From Tsukamurella conjunctivitidis (GTDB lineage Bacteria; Actinomycetota; Actinomycetes; Mycobacteriales; Mycobacteriaceae), in the NCBI RefSeq assembly GCF_007858475.1, contig NZ_VIGX01000011.1, positions 48,892 through 112,891 of the forward strand: a DNA stretch of 64,000 nucleotides, in the 5' to 3' direction. Position numbers and translations under genes: made by a program. Below are positions 55,678-63,596 of the stretch, piece after piece. Position 1 is the stretch's first letter. Each line of letters begins with the position of its first letter. The notes beneath the pieces were generated by a model. It was given only the letters and a program-made list of their open reading frames with translations. It made no database searches and was not told the DNA's origin.

Positions 55678-55821
55678 ATGACCCCCGGCGATCGAGTACA
55701 GCTCCGCGGCGAGGAGCTCGGCTTCGGCACGGTGCTCAGCACGGACGACGAGAAGGTGTCCGTCAAGCTCGACGACGGCCGTGCCGTCGCAGTGCATCGC
55801 GAGGCGCTCGTCCTCCTCTGA
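55678..55821 (+). CDS. Small protein, 47 residues, SH3-like
   Basis: A short ORF starting MTPGDRVQLRGEELGFGTVL and ending DDGRAVAVHREALVLL, with GAGGTG as ribosome binding site. The alternating beta-pattern with VxLRGEExGxGTVL and VSVKLDDGR is like a KOW/SH3-type barrel. Function unknown. It is divergent from the lipase gene and ends 18 bases before the TetR stop. Small but well supported by composition and ribosome binding site. Confidence 0.6.
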   Translation: MTPGDRVQLRGEELGFGTVLSTDDEKVSVKLDDGRAVAVHREALVLL

Positions 55822-55839
55822 CCCCTGCGGCTCCGACTC

Positions 55840-56445
55840 CTACTGGACGCCCATGAGCGCCAGCGTCGTCTGCAGCGAGGTGACCAGGGACTCCGTCGGA
55901 ATCGTCGGGTCCAGCGCGCGGTGGATGCCCATGCCGACCCCCGCGCTCAGCATCAGGTCGGCCGCGTACTCGATCTGCTCGCCGTCCACAGCGCCGGAGT
56001 TCGCCACGCCGAGCAGGCCCGTGAGCCCGTCGACCACCGCCTGCCGCAGGGAGTTCCGCAGCGCCACCGCCATCGCGCGCAGTTCGGGGTCGTTCCGCGC
56101 GACCACCATGAACTCCAGCTCGAGCATCGTCCAGCCCACGTCCCCGAGGGTTCGCTCCACCCAGTCCGAGAACCGGTCGATCCGGTCCGAGACCTGCCCC
56201 GGCGCGGTCGCCAGCGCCTCGATCTCGGCCGCCTTCTCCTCGTGAATGGCCTGCAGCACCTCGCGGCACAGGTTCGGCTTGTCGACGAAATTCGAGTAGA
56301 CGGCGCCCTTGGAGTAGCCGGCGCGGTCGGCGATGTCCTCCAGGCTCGCTGCGGCGTAGCCCACCTCGAGGAATCGCTCCCGCGCGGCGAGCAGCAGGTC
56401 GGCGCGCGTCTGCGCGCGTTGCTCCACCCTGGTCAGCCTGGCCAC
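55840..56445 (-). CDS. TetR-family regulator
   Basis: A 201-residue regulator: HTH LAARERFLEVGYAAASLEDI, ADRAGYSKGAVYSNFVDKPNL, with a helical ligand domain. The GTG start has TATTCT 6 bases upstream on the minus strand. It is divergent from the SDR-patatin-monooxygenase operon, with dyads in the 60-base gap, so it is very likely the repressor of that operon and of itself. The inducer is probably a small ketone, ester or lipid. Confidence 0.9.
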   Translation of the reverse strand: MARLTRVEQRAQTRADLLLAARERFLEVGYAAASLEDIADRAGYSKGAVYSNFVDKPNLCREVLQAIHEEKAAEIEALATAPGQVSDRIDRFSDWVERTLGDVGWTMLELEFMVVARNDPELRAMAVALRNSLRQAVVDGLTGLLGVANSGAVDGEQIEYAADLMLSAGVGMGIHRALDPTIPTESLVTSLQTTLALMGVQ

Positions 56446-56451
56446 CCGAAA

Positions 56452-56498
56452 AGAATACGGCAGCGGGTATTCAAAAACTACCGGTATTCGGATACTGT
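56452..56498. promoter_or_regulatory. Divergent promoter/operator of TetR and the SDR operon
   Basis: GAATAC (56453-56458) pairs with GTATTC (56467-56472) across 8 bases and overlaps the TetR -10 (TATTCT, minus strand). A related GTAT-TCGG-ATAC dyad (56484-56495) covers the SDR -10 (TACTGT at 56493-56498). Both point to TetR control in both directions. Confidence 0.65.
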
Positions 56499-56505
56499 CG
56501 GTCGC

Positions 56506-57387
56506 ATGAACCTGTTCTCCTCCACCGATCACCTCGCGCGGCTCGACGGCGCCCTCGTCGTCGTCACCGGCGGCGCACGCGGCATCGGCGCCGCCACCGC
56601 CCGCCTCTTCGCGCAGCACGGTGCCCGTGTCGTCCTCGCGGACGTCGACCTCGACGTCGCGGAGGCCACCGCCGCGACCATTCCCGACGCGCGCGCAGTG
56701 CGCCTCGACGTGACGGACCGCGCGTCGTGGACCGCGCTGGTCGACGACCTCGACGCGCCGATCGACGTGCTGATCAACAACGCCGGAGTCATGCCGCTCG
56801 GCGCCTTCGATGCGGAGTCCGAGGACACCACCGACCTCATCCTCGACGTGAACGTGCGCGGCATGCTCAACGGCATGCGGGCGGGTATTCCCGGCATGGT
56901 CGCGCAGGGCCGCGGCCACATCGTCAACGTCGCGTCGATGGCCGGAATGATCCCGATCCCCGGCATGGTCACGTACAACGCGAGCAAGTTCGCGGCGCTC
57001 GGCGCGTCCGTGGCCGCCCGCCGCGAGTACGACGGGACCGGCGTCACCGTCTGCGCGATCCTCCCGTCCGCGGTCCGCACCGAACTCTCCTCCGGCGCGC
57101 AGCTCGGCGGCGGCATGCCGACCGTCGACCCCGAGGACGTGGCCGCCGCGATCCTCGACACCCTCCGCACCCGCGCCGCCCGCACCTCGGTGCCGAAGTG
57201 GGTCGCGCCGGGCTGGAGCCTCGTCGAGGCCTTCGTCCCCGAGCCGATCGAGCGGCTCGCCCGCAGGCTCCTCGACGATCGCCGCACGCTCGCGCTCGAC
57301 GCGCAGGCCCGCAAGGCCTACACCGACCGCATCGCCCGCCAGGCGTCCCAGCACGCCGCGCTCACGGACGGGGAGGCGTCCCGGTGA
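56506..57387 (+). CDS. Short-chain dehydrogenase/reductase
   Basis: A 293-residue classical SDR: cofactor motif TGGARGIG, NNAGVMP, and catalytic Ser-Tyr-Lys in SMAG...YNASK. The ADVDLDVAE acidic position after beta2 (Asp) suggests NAD+ use. A C-terminal extension of about 50 residues (PKWVAPGWSLVEAFVPEP) follows. First gene of an operon with patatin and a Baeyer-Villiger monooxygenase, a set suited to turning an alcohol into a ketone and then an ester. Leaderless-type start. Confidence 0.92.
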   Translation: MNLFSSTDHLARLDGALVVVTGGARGIGAATARLFAQHGARVVLADVDLDVAEATAATIPDARAVRLDVTDRASWTALVDDLDAPIDVLINNAGVMPLGAFDAESEDTTDLILDVNVRGMLNGMRAGIPGMVAQGRGHIVNVASMAGMIPIPGMVTYNASKFAALGASVAARREYDGTGVTVCAILPSAVRTELSSGAQLGGGMPTVDPEDVAAAILDTLRTRAARTSVPKWVAPGWSLVEAFVPEPIERLARRLLDDRRTLALDAQARKAYTDRIARQASQHAALTDGEASR

Positions 57388-58301
57388 CCCGCGCGCTCGT
57401 CATCGGGTGCGGCGGCACCATCGGCGGGGCGTGGACCGTCGCCGCGCTCGCCGCGCTCGAGGAACAGCTCGGCATCGACGTCCGCGACCTCGACGTGCTG
57501 CAGGGCACCTCCGCGGGCTCGGAGATCATCACGGCGCTGCAGTCCTTCTCGGTGCAGGACCTCGTCGCGATGCAGGAGGGCCGCGCGGATTCGCCCGTGC
57601 TGCAGCACCACCTGGCGGCGACGCCTGCCCCACTGCCGCGCGTCCCGTTCTCGCTGCCCGCCGATCCGTCGACGCTGTGGACCCGCCGCGGCGGGCACGC
57701 GCCGCTCACCGGCATCGCGCCGCGCGGCCGCGGCGACGCGACCTGGCTGCAGGAGCTGGCCGACGCCACCGTCGGCGCCGGTGCCCTCGTGCCGCCGAAG
57801 GCCCGCCTGGTGGCCTACGAGCCCGCGACCGGGGAGCGCGTCGCCTTCGGCGCCCCCGGTGCGCCGAAGGCCACTGCCGGGGAAGCACTCCGGGCCTCGT
57901 GGGCGATCCCCGCGTGGATGCCGCCCGTCGAGATCGGCGGCCGCACCTACGTCGACGGCGGCGCCGCCTCGACCGCATCCGTCGATCTGGTGACGCCCGC
58001 CGACGCGGACGAGATCTTCGCCGTCGTGTCCATGGCCTCCGCGCCCGGCGTGCGCGGCCCCGGCGTCGGGGGACTCCTCGAGTACGCGGTACTGCGCCGC
58101 CCCATGTCGCAGGTCTTCTGGTCCGAGGTGGCCGTGGCCCGAGCCCGTGGACAGAAGGTCACCGTCGTCTCGCCCGATGGTGCCGACCTCGCCGGCCTGG
58201 GCGCGAACTTCATGGCCCGGAGCAAGCGCGCGGACGCCTTCGCGGCCGCGCGGCGCACCGCCCCGCTCGCTGTGCGCCGCGGCCTGGAGGAGGCGCGATG
58301 A
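57384..58301 (+). CDS. Patatin-like phospholipase
   Basis: A 305-residue patatin-fold lipase: the oxyanion GCGGTIGGAW, the nucleophile GTSAGS, and the dyad Asp in YVDGGAAST. It hydrolyses acyl esters using a Ser-Asp dyad. The GTG start overlaps the SDR stop (GTGA), and its own stop overlaps the monooxygenase ATG (ATGA). In the operon it could hydrolyse the ester made by the monooxygenase or mobilise lipid substrates. Confidence 0.9.
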   Translation: MTRALVIGCGGTIGGAWTVAALAALEEQLGIDVRDLDVLQGTSAGSEIITALQSFSVQDLVAMQEGRADSPVLQHHLAATPAPLPRVPFSLPADPSTLWTRRGGHAPLTGIAPRGRGDATWLQELADATVGAGALVPPKARLVAYEPATGERVAFGAPGAPKATAGEALRASWAIPAWMPPVEIGGRTYVDGGAASTASVDLVTPADADEIFAVVSMASAPGVRGPGVGGLLEYAVLRRPMSQVFWSEVAVARARGQKVTVVSPDGADLAGLGANFMARSKRADAFAAARRTAPLAVRRGLEEAR

Positions 58302-59764
58302 CCGAGCCCCGCATCGTGGTGATCGGCGCCGGCGTCGCCGGCATCTCCACCGCGCACGTGCTGCAGGAGCAGGGCTTCACCGACTGGGTGGTGCTGGAGA
58401 AGGGCGCCGACGTGGGCGGCGTGTGGTTCTGGAATCACTACCCCGGGCTGACCTGCGACGTGCCCTCGCAGATCTACCAGTTCGCCTTCGCCCCGAAGCC
58501 CGACTGGGAGAAGATCTGGGCCACCGGCCCGCAGATCCAGCAGTACCACCGCGACGTGGTCGACCGACTGGGCCTGGCGGACCGGATCCGCTGCAACACC
58601 GAGGTTCTGGCCGCCGAGTTCGACGATGCGACCGCCACCTGGACGCTGACCCTGAACACCGGCGAGACCATGACCGCCGACGTCGTCGTCTGCGCGACCG
58701 GCGTCCTGCACAACCCGGCGATCCCGGACATCGAGGGCCTCGCCGATTTCGACGGCGACGTGGTGCACACCGCCCGCTGGGACGACTCCCTCGTCACCGA
58801 GGGCCGCCGGATCGCCGTCATCGGCACGGGATCGACCGGCGTGCAGGTGGTCTCGGCGCTCCAGCCGAAGGCGAAGCACCTCACGCACTTCGTGCGCTCC
58901 CCGCAGTGGGTGCTGTGGGCACCGATGCGCCTGCCCCAGCTCGGCCTGATCTCCGAGCTCTTCTCCCGCGCCCCGAAAGTGCTCGACCGGGTGCACCAGG
59001 GCCTGCTCTGGGGTTCCGGCATCCTCGCCGACATCGTGACCACGCCGTCGTGGCGCCGGCGCGCCGTGCAGGCCTACGCGCGGCTGTCCCTGCGTGCTCA
59101 GGTCCCGTCGTCGATGCGACGGGACCTGACGCCCGACGACGAGCCGCTGTGCAAGCGGCAGGTGGTCTCGGGCACGTACTACTCGGCGCTCAAGGCGCGC
59201 AACGCCTCCCTGGTGACCCAGGGCATCGAGCGGATCGAGGCCGGCGGCGTCCGGACCACCGACGGTACGCTGCACGAGGCCGACCTCCTGGTGCTCGCCA
59301 CCGGCTTCCGCGCGCACGACTACATGCGGCCCATGCGCGTCACTGGCCGCGACGGCCGCAAGCTCGACGACGCCTGGGCCGACGGTCCGCGCGCCTACCG
59401 GATGACGGCGATCCCGGGCTTTCCCAACCTGTTCACCGTGCTCGGCCCCAACTCACCGACCGGCTCGATCTCCCTGCAGTTCTCCGCCGAGCTCACGGCG
59501 CGCTACATCGCGCAGTGGCTGGACCGGTTCCGCCGCGGCGAGGTCACGGAGGTCGAGGTCACCGAGGAGGCCACGGAGACCTTCAACCGGCAGGTGGCGG
59601 AGGCGATGGGCCCGACGGTCTGGAACACCGGCTGCAACTCGTGGTACTTCACCGAGGGCGGGTCCATCGACCTATGGCCCTTCGACCGGAAGACGATGGT
59701 GCGCATGCTCTCCGCGCCCGACGACGCGGACTTCCACGTCCGACGGCCCGCCGACCGCTCCTGA
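58298..59764 (+). CDS. Baeyer-Villiger-type flavin monooxygenase
   Basis: A 488-residue FAD/NADPH enzyme: FAD motif VIGAGVAGIS, the Baeyer-Villiger fingerprint region FDGDVVHTARWDD (FxGxxxHTxxW), and the NADPH motif VIGTGSTG. The middle NTGCNSWYF and the late TGSISLQF segments fit MymA-type monooxygenases. It inserts oxygen next to a ketone to give an ester or lactone. Translationally coupled to patatin. The set of SDR, lipase and monooxygenase recalls the mycobacterial mymA region, but here under TetR control. Confidence 0.91.
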   Translation: MTEPRIVVIGAGVAGISTAHVLQEQGFTDWVVLEKGADVGGVWFWNHYPGLTCDVPSQIYQFAFAPKPDWEKIWATGPQIQQYHRDVVDRLGLADRIRCNTEVLAAEFDDATATWTLTLNTGETMTADVVVCATGVLHNPAIPDIEGLADFDGDVVHTARWDDSLVTEGRRIAVIGTGSTGVQVVSALQPKAKHLTHFVRSPQWVLWAPMRLPQLGLISELFSRAPKVLDRVHQGLLWGSGILADIVTTPSWRRRAVQAYARLSLRAQVPSSMRRDLTPDDEPLCKRQVVSGTYYSALKARNASLVTQGIERIEAGGVRTTDGTLHEADLLVLATGFRAHDYMRPMRVTGRDGRKLDDAWADGPRAYRMTAIPGFPNLFTVLGPNSPTGSISLQFSAELTARYIAQWLDRFRRGEVTEVEVTEEATETFNRQVAEAMGPTVWNTGCNSWYFTEGGSIDLWPFDRKTMVRMLSAPDDADFHVRRPADRS

Positions 59765-59766
59765 GG

Positions 59767-59976
59767 TCACGTCGCCCCGAGGTGGGCGCGGAGGACGGAC
59801 AGGGCCCGGTGCTGCACGAGCCGCACCTGGTCCTCCGTCATCATCAGGACGTCGGCGCACTCGGCGACGCTGCGCCCCTGCTGGATCCGCAGGACCAGAA
59901 CGATCCGCAGCTCGTCGGGGAGGCGGTCCACCGCGGTCACCCGGGCGCGGCACGGCGCGGCGTCGGAGTCGATCAT
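59767..59976 (-). CDS. Orphan sigma-70 region 4-like protein
   Basis: A 69-residue protein that is only a sigma region 4 domain: VDRLPDELRIVLVLRIQQGR followed by SVAECADVLMMTEDQVRLVQ and HRALSVLRAHL. The HTH is intact, but no region 2 is present, so it cannot be a full ECF sigma factor. It might bind the -35 element or the beta-flap, or be a remnant. The ATG follows GGAGG. It ends 2 bases from the monooxygenase stop. Confidence 0.65.
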   Translation of the reverse strand: MIDSDAAPCRARVTAVDRLPDELRIVLVLRIQQGRSVAECADVLMMTEDQVRLVQHRALSVLRAHLGAT

Positions 59977-60053
59977 GAGCCGATCCTCCGATGCTGGTGC
60001 GGCGGCCTCTCCTCGGTCTCGTCACGGCCGCGTCGCGATCGTGTCGCAGTCCG

Positions 60054-60797
60054 TCAGAACCAGACCCGGGCGAGCCACGCCGCGAGGCCGAGCCCGCACA
60101 CGGCGACGATCACGCGCAGACGTGCCGCGTCGATCCGGGCCACGACGGGCGGCCCGCACCAGCCGCCCGCGAAGCCGCCGATCGCCATCGCGATCGCCGC
60201 GGGCCAGTGCACGGGACCGAAGATCGCGAATCCGATGGCGGCCACCAGGTTCGCGAGCCCGAGGGCGTAGCTCTTGAGCATCGCCGCGCGCCACAGCGGC
60301 TCGCTGGTCGCCAAGAGCGTCAGTGCCAGGATCATCACGCCCGCGCCGGCCCCGAAGTAGCCGCCGTACACCGCGACCAGGAACACCCCCACCGGGTAGA
60401 ACCGCGCGAGCCGCGCCACGCCGGGATGCTCGTGCAGGCGCGGCTGCAGCAGGATGGCGATCGCCGCGCCCGCGATGAGGACGGGGACGACGTTCTCGAA
60501 GGTGCTGCCCGGCGCCAGCAGGAGCAGGGCCGAGCCGACCAGCCCGCCGGCGATCGCGAGGACGGCGAGCGTGCGCATCTGCGCGGGGTTCTTCCGCAGT
60601 TCCGACGCCGACGACGCGATCGAGCCACCCCCCACCGCGACCATGGCCACGGTGTTCGTGACGTTAGCGGCGACCGGCGACAGCCCGAACACCAGCAGCG
60701 CCGGATAGGAGACGAGCGAGGCCAATCCGGTGAGGTAGCCGATCAGCCCGGCGGCGAAGCCCGCGAGCACCATCGCGGCGACCGTCGCCGCCGTCAT
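60054..60797 (-). CDS. TSUP (TauE/SafE) family permease
   Basis: A 247-residue permease with seven to eight helices: MVLAGFAAGLIGYLTGLASL, LVFGLSPVAANVTNTVAM and the second repeat VYGGYFGAGAGVMILALT, with late GPPVVARID. These are the repeated TSUP signatures. TSUP proteins move sulfite, sulfonates, sulfoacetate or similar organic anions. It lies downstream of the agmatine deiminase and nitrilase genes on the same strand with a 44-base gap, so it may be in the same transcript. GGGGAA precedes the ATG. Confidence 0.9.
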   Translation of the reverse strand: MTAATVAAMVLAGFAAGLIGYLTGLASLVSYPALLVFGLSPVAANVTNTVAMVAVGGGSIASSASELRKNPAQMRTLAVLAIAGGLVGSALLLLAPGSTFENVVPVLIAGAAIAILLQPRLHEHPGVARLARFYPVGVFLVAVYGGYFGAGAGVMILALTLLATSEPLWRAAMLKSYALGLANLVAAIGFAIFGPVHWPAAIAMAIGGFAGGWCGPPVVARIDAARLRVIVAVCGLGLAAWLARVWF

Positions 60798-60841
60798 CGG
60801 TTCCCCATCGCCCGCACTCTACCTGCGCGAACGGCGCGGAT

Positions 60842-61861
60842 TCAGACTGCGGGCTGCTGCTGGGTGATGCAGTGGATGCCGCCGCCGCGGGCGAACAGCG
60901 GCCGCGCGTCGACGGTCACGATCTCGCGTCCGGGATAGGCCGCGGCCAGGGCCTCCACGGCGACGCCGTCGTGGGGGTCGTCGAAGGAGCACGCCACCAC
61001 CGCGTCGTTCACCACGACGTGGTTGATGTAGCTGTAGTCGACGAAGCCCTCGTCGTCGCGGAGCACCGTCGGCGCGGGAACGGGGACGACCTCGAAGGCG
61101 CGCCCCGCGGCATCGGTCGAGCCCGCCAGCACGTCGCGCAGGTGTGCGGAGCGCTCGTGATCGGGATGCGCCGGATCGCGCTGGTCGTGCAGGAGCACGG
61201 TGCCCGGCGACGGGATCGTCGCGACGATGTCGACGTGGCCGCGGGTGCCGAAGGTGTCGTAGTCCCGGGTGAGGCCGTAGGGCAGCCAGACGGCGTGGGT
61301 GGCGCCGATGGTCCGCTGCATCTCGGCCTCGACCCGCCGCTTCGTCCACCCCGGATTGCGCCCGGGATCGAGCTGGACGGTGTCCGTGAGCAGGACGGTG
61401 CCGGCACCGTCGACGTGGAGACCGCCGCCCTCGCCCACCAGCTCGGATCCGATGTACTCGGCCCCGGCGAGCTCGGCGACGAACCGCCCGATCCGGCCGT
61501 CGCGGTCCCACCGCGTCCAGTCCTGGCCGCCCCAGCCGTTGAAGATCCAGTCGACGGCGCCCAACCGGCCCGCCTCGTCGACGACGAAGGTGGGGCCGAT
61601 GTCGCGCATCCAGGCGTCGTCGAGCGGCGCCTCGACCACGTCGACCCGGCTCGAGAGGTACCGCCCGGCGGCCTCCCGCTCCGCGGGGTCGACGACCACC
61701 GTCACGGGCTGGAAGTCGACGATCGCGTTCGCCACCGCCGCCCAGGTCGCGCGCGCGGCGTGGTGCTCCTCGGCGGTGTCGCCGAGCGAGTAGCCGGCGG
61801 ACGGGTAGGCCATCCAGGTGCGGGTCTGCGGGGCCGTCTCCGACGGCATGCGCCAGCTCAT
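60842..61861 (-). CDS. Agmatine deiminase family protein (PAD_porph)
   Basis: A 339-residue guanidine-group hydrolase: WMRDIGPTF, GEGGGLHVDGAG, the His in GHVDIVA and the catalytic Cys in GGGIHCITQQ are all present. Agmatine deiminase gives N-carbamoylputrescine and ammonia. The next gene upstream encodes the matching amidase, overlapping by 4 bases (ATGA), so the pair makes putrescine from agmatine. The substrate is inferred from the pairing. Confidence 0.9.
   Translation of the reverse strand: MSWRMPSETAPQTRTWMAYPSAGYSLGDTAEEHHAARATWAAVANAIVDFQPVTVVVDPAEREAAGRYLSSRVDVVEAPLDDAWMRDIGPTFVVDEAGRLGAVDWIFNGWGGQDWTRWDRDGRIGRFVAELAGAEYIGSELVGEGGGLHVDGAGTVLLTDTVQLDPGRNPGWTKRRVEAEMQRTIGATHAVWLPYGLTRDYDTFGTRGHVDIVATIPSPGTVLLHDQRDPAHPDHERSAHLRDVLAGSTDAAGRAFEVVPVPAPTVLRDDEGFVDYSYINHVVVNDAVVACSFDDPHDGVAVEALAAAYPGREIVTVDARPLFARGGGIHCITQQQPAV
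61394..61411. repeat. Palindromic double copy of the over-represented 9-mer
   Basis: GACGGTGCC is followed directly by its complement GGCACCGTC, forming an 18-base perfect palindrome inside the agmatine deiminase gene. This 9-mer is enriched across the window. Confidence 0.7.
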
Positions 61862-62838
61862 CGGGCACCGCCGCCCAGCGGCCCGTTGGCCGCGACGGGC
61901 GCGGTGAGCGCGCCGTAGGTGTCGGGGCGGCGGGTCGCGAGGAACGGGAACAGCGTGAGCCAGTCGCGGCGCTGGTCCAGGTCCAGGTCGGCGACCAGCA
62001 CGGCCGAGGCGTCGCGCGGCGCCTCAACCAGGATGCGGCCGTACGGGTCGGAGATGAACGAGCTGCCGTAGAAGGTGATCGCGCCCTCGTCGCCCCACCG
62101 GTTGGGCACCACCATGAAGGTGCCGCTCGCGATGCCGTTGCCCACGATCACCTGCCGCCACAGCGGGGCGGTGTCGAATTCGGGGTGGTCGGGCTCGGAT
62201 CCGATGGCCGTGGGGTAGGCGAGGACCTCGGCGCCGCCGAGCGAGTAGGCGCGCGCCACCTCGGGGAACCATTCGTCCCAGCAGGTCGGGAGGCCGAAGC
62301 GCGCGCCGCCCAGCTCCGAGGGTGCGTGCACCGGGTAGGGCTCGGCGCCGTCCGCCTGGGACGGACCCCGGAGGAAGTAGGTGTCCTCGTAGTAGCCGGC
62401 GGTCACGGGGATGTGCAGCTTGCGGGTCTTCGCAAGCAGCTCACCGGATGGCGAGACCATGATCGCGGTGTTGTAGCCGAGCGGCTCGGCGTCGGGGTGC
62501 CGCTCGTACAGCGAGGCGTGTACGACGACGCCGTGCCGCTTCGCCGCGGCGGCGGCGAAGGTGAACGTCGGCCCGGTGAGCAGGTCCTCGGCGAGCCTGC
62601 TCGGCTGCGCGCCGCCGCGCTCGAAGGCCGGGTACTGCATCAGCGTGATCTCGGAGAGGAAGACCGCCTCGGCGCCGGCCGCGGCGGCCTGCCCGATCCC
62701 GTCGGTGAGCTCCCGGGCGAGGAGGTCGGCGTCGTCGTGCCAGCGGTGCTGCACCAGCCCCACCCGGAGCGGGGCGCGCTCCGGCCGGTCGACGCGGGCG
62801 GGCGACACCGGGACACCGGGCGCGAGGATGAGCTCCAT
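61858..62838 (-). CDS. Carbon-nitrogen hydrolase, N-carbamoylputrescine amidase-like
   Basis: A 326-residue nitrilase-superfamily amidase with the Glu-Lys-Cys triad: Glu in FLSEITLMQYP, Lys in KTRKLHIP and Cys in GLPTCWDEWFPE. The overall match is to N-carbamoylputrescine amidase, which removes the carbamoyl group to give putrescine. The ATG has AGGAG 4 bases upstream, and the gene is divergent from a TetR regulator with two dyads between them. Confidence 0.9.
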   Translation of the reverse strand: MELILAPGVPVSPARVDRPERAPLRVGLVQHRWHDDADLLARELTDGIGQAAAAGAEAVFLSEITLMQYPAFERGGAQPSRLAEDLLTGPTFTFAAAAAKRHGVVVHASLYERHPDAEPLGYNTAIMVSPSGELLAKTRKLHIPVTAGYYEDTYFLRGPSQADGAEPYPVHAPSELGGARFGLPTCWDEWFPEVARAYSLGGAEVLAYPTAIGSEPDHPEFDTAPLWRQVIVGNGIASGTFMVVPNRWGDEGAITFYGSSFISDPYGRILVEAPRDASAVLVADLDLDQRRDWLTLFPFLATRRPDTYGALTAPVAANGPLGGGAR

Positions 62839-62853
62839 CTCGTCTCCTGAGGC

Positions 62854-62876
62854 TTAATCGATAGGCTTTCGATTAA
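62854..62876. promoter_or_regulatory. TetR operator copy 1 upstream of the nitrilase gene
   Basis: TTAATCGA and TCGATTAA are perfect 8-base arms around a 7-base spacer. AT-rich for the region and near the nitrilase promoter. Confidence 0.8.
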
Positions 62877-62910
62877 AGATAGACCGATGTGGCTCCGGCC
62901 ACAAGACCTC

Positions 62911-62929
62911 AATCGACAACCTTTCGATT
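62911..62929. promoter_or_regulatory. TetR operator copy 2 upstream of the TetR gene
   Basis: AATCGA and TCGATT flank the same 7-base spacing as copy 1, 54-57 bases away and close to the TetR -10. This suggests autoregulation and repression of the divergent operon. Confidence 0.75.
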
Positions 62930-62944
62930 AGTGCAGACATCCGG

Positions 62945-62950
62945 TAGGTT
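62945..62950 (+). promoter_or_regulatory. -10 hexamer of the TetR gene
   Basis: TAGGTT is 7 bases before the GTG at 62958 and supports that start codon. Confidence 0.5.
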
Positions 62951-62957
62951 CACGCAG

Positions 62958-63596
62958 GTGAGCAGACGCGCCGGACGACCGAGCACCCCGCAGCTCGACC
63001 GGGCCGCGATCGGCGCCGCCGCCCTGGAACTCGTCGATCGCGACGGTGGTTTCAGCCTGCCCGCCCTCGCCCGCCGGCTCGGCGTGACGGTCTCGTCGAT
63101 CTACCACCACGCCGACGGCCGCGCCGCCGTGATCGGCCTCGTCCGCGACCTCGTGACCGCCGACATCGACGCCGGCTGCTTCGACGTCCTGCCCTGGGAC
63201 CGGGCGCTCGACACCTGGGCGCGCACCTACCGCGACGCCTTCGCCGCTCACCCGTCCGCGGTGCGGCTGCTCGCGACCGAGACGATCGGCGGCCGTCAGA
63301 ACCTCGCGATGTACAGCGCCGCGACGTCGGGCCTGCTCCGCGCGGGTTTCCCCGAGGAACTGGTCATGGGCATCGTCGTGGCGGTCGAGAACTTCCTGCT
63401 CGGCGCGGCGCTCGACGTCTCGGCGCCCGACGAGCCCATCCACGTCGACGACGAGGCCGGCACCGACGACCTGCGCCGCGCGCTGGCGGCGGCACCGTCG
63501 GGCCCGGAGCGGTCCCTGCAGGCCTTCGATCTTGGGCTCGCCGCGCTGATCGAGGGGCTGCGGGCGCTACTCGTCGCCGAACAGCAGCGCCAGTAG
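62958..63596 (+). CDS. TetR-family regulator (GntR/TetR_C-like)
   Basis: A 212-residue regulator: the N-terminal RRAGRPSTPQLDRAAIGAAALEL and the HTH ALARRLGVTVSSIYHHADGRAAVI, then a helical ligand domain of the TetR_C type. The GTG start is set by the -10. Two copies of an AATCGA-N7-TCGATT site lie between it and the nitrilase-agmatine deiminase(-TSUP) genes, so it probably represses polyamine formation and itself. Its last 30 bases overlap the PucR gene on the other strand. Confidence 0.9.
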   Translation: MSRRAGRPSTPQLDRAAIGAAALELVDRDGGFSLPALARRLGVTVSSIYHHADGRAAVIGLVRDLVTADIDAGCFDVLPWDRALDTWARTYRDAFAAHPSAVRLLATETIGGRQNLAMYSAATSGLLRAGFPEELVMGIVVAVENFLLGAALDVSAPDEPIHVDDEAGTDDLRRALAAAPSGPERSLQAFDLGLAALIEGLRALLVAEQQRQ

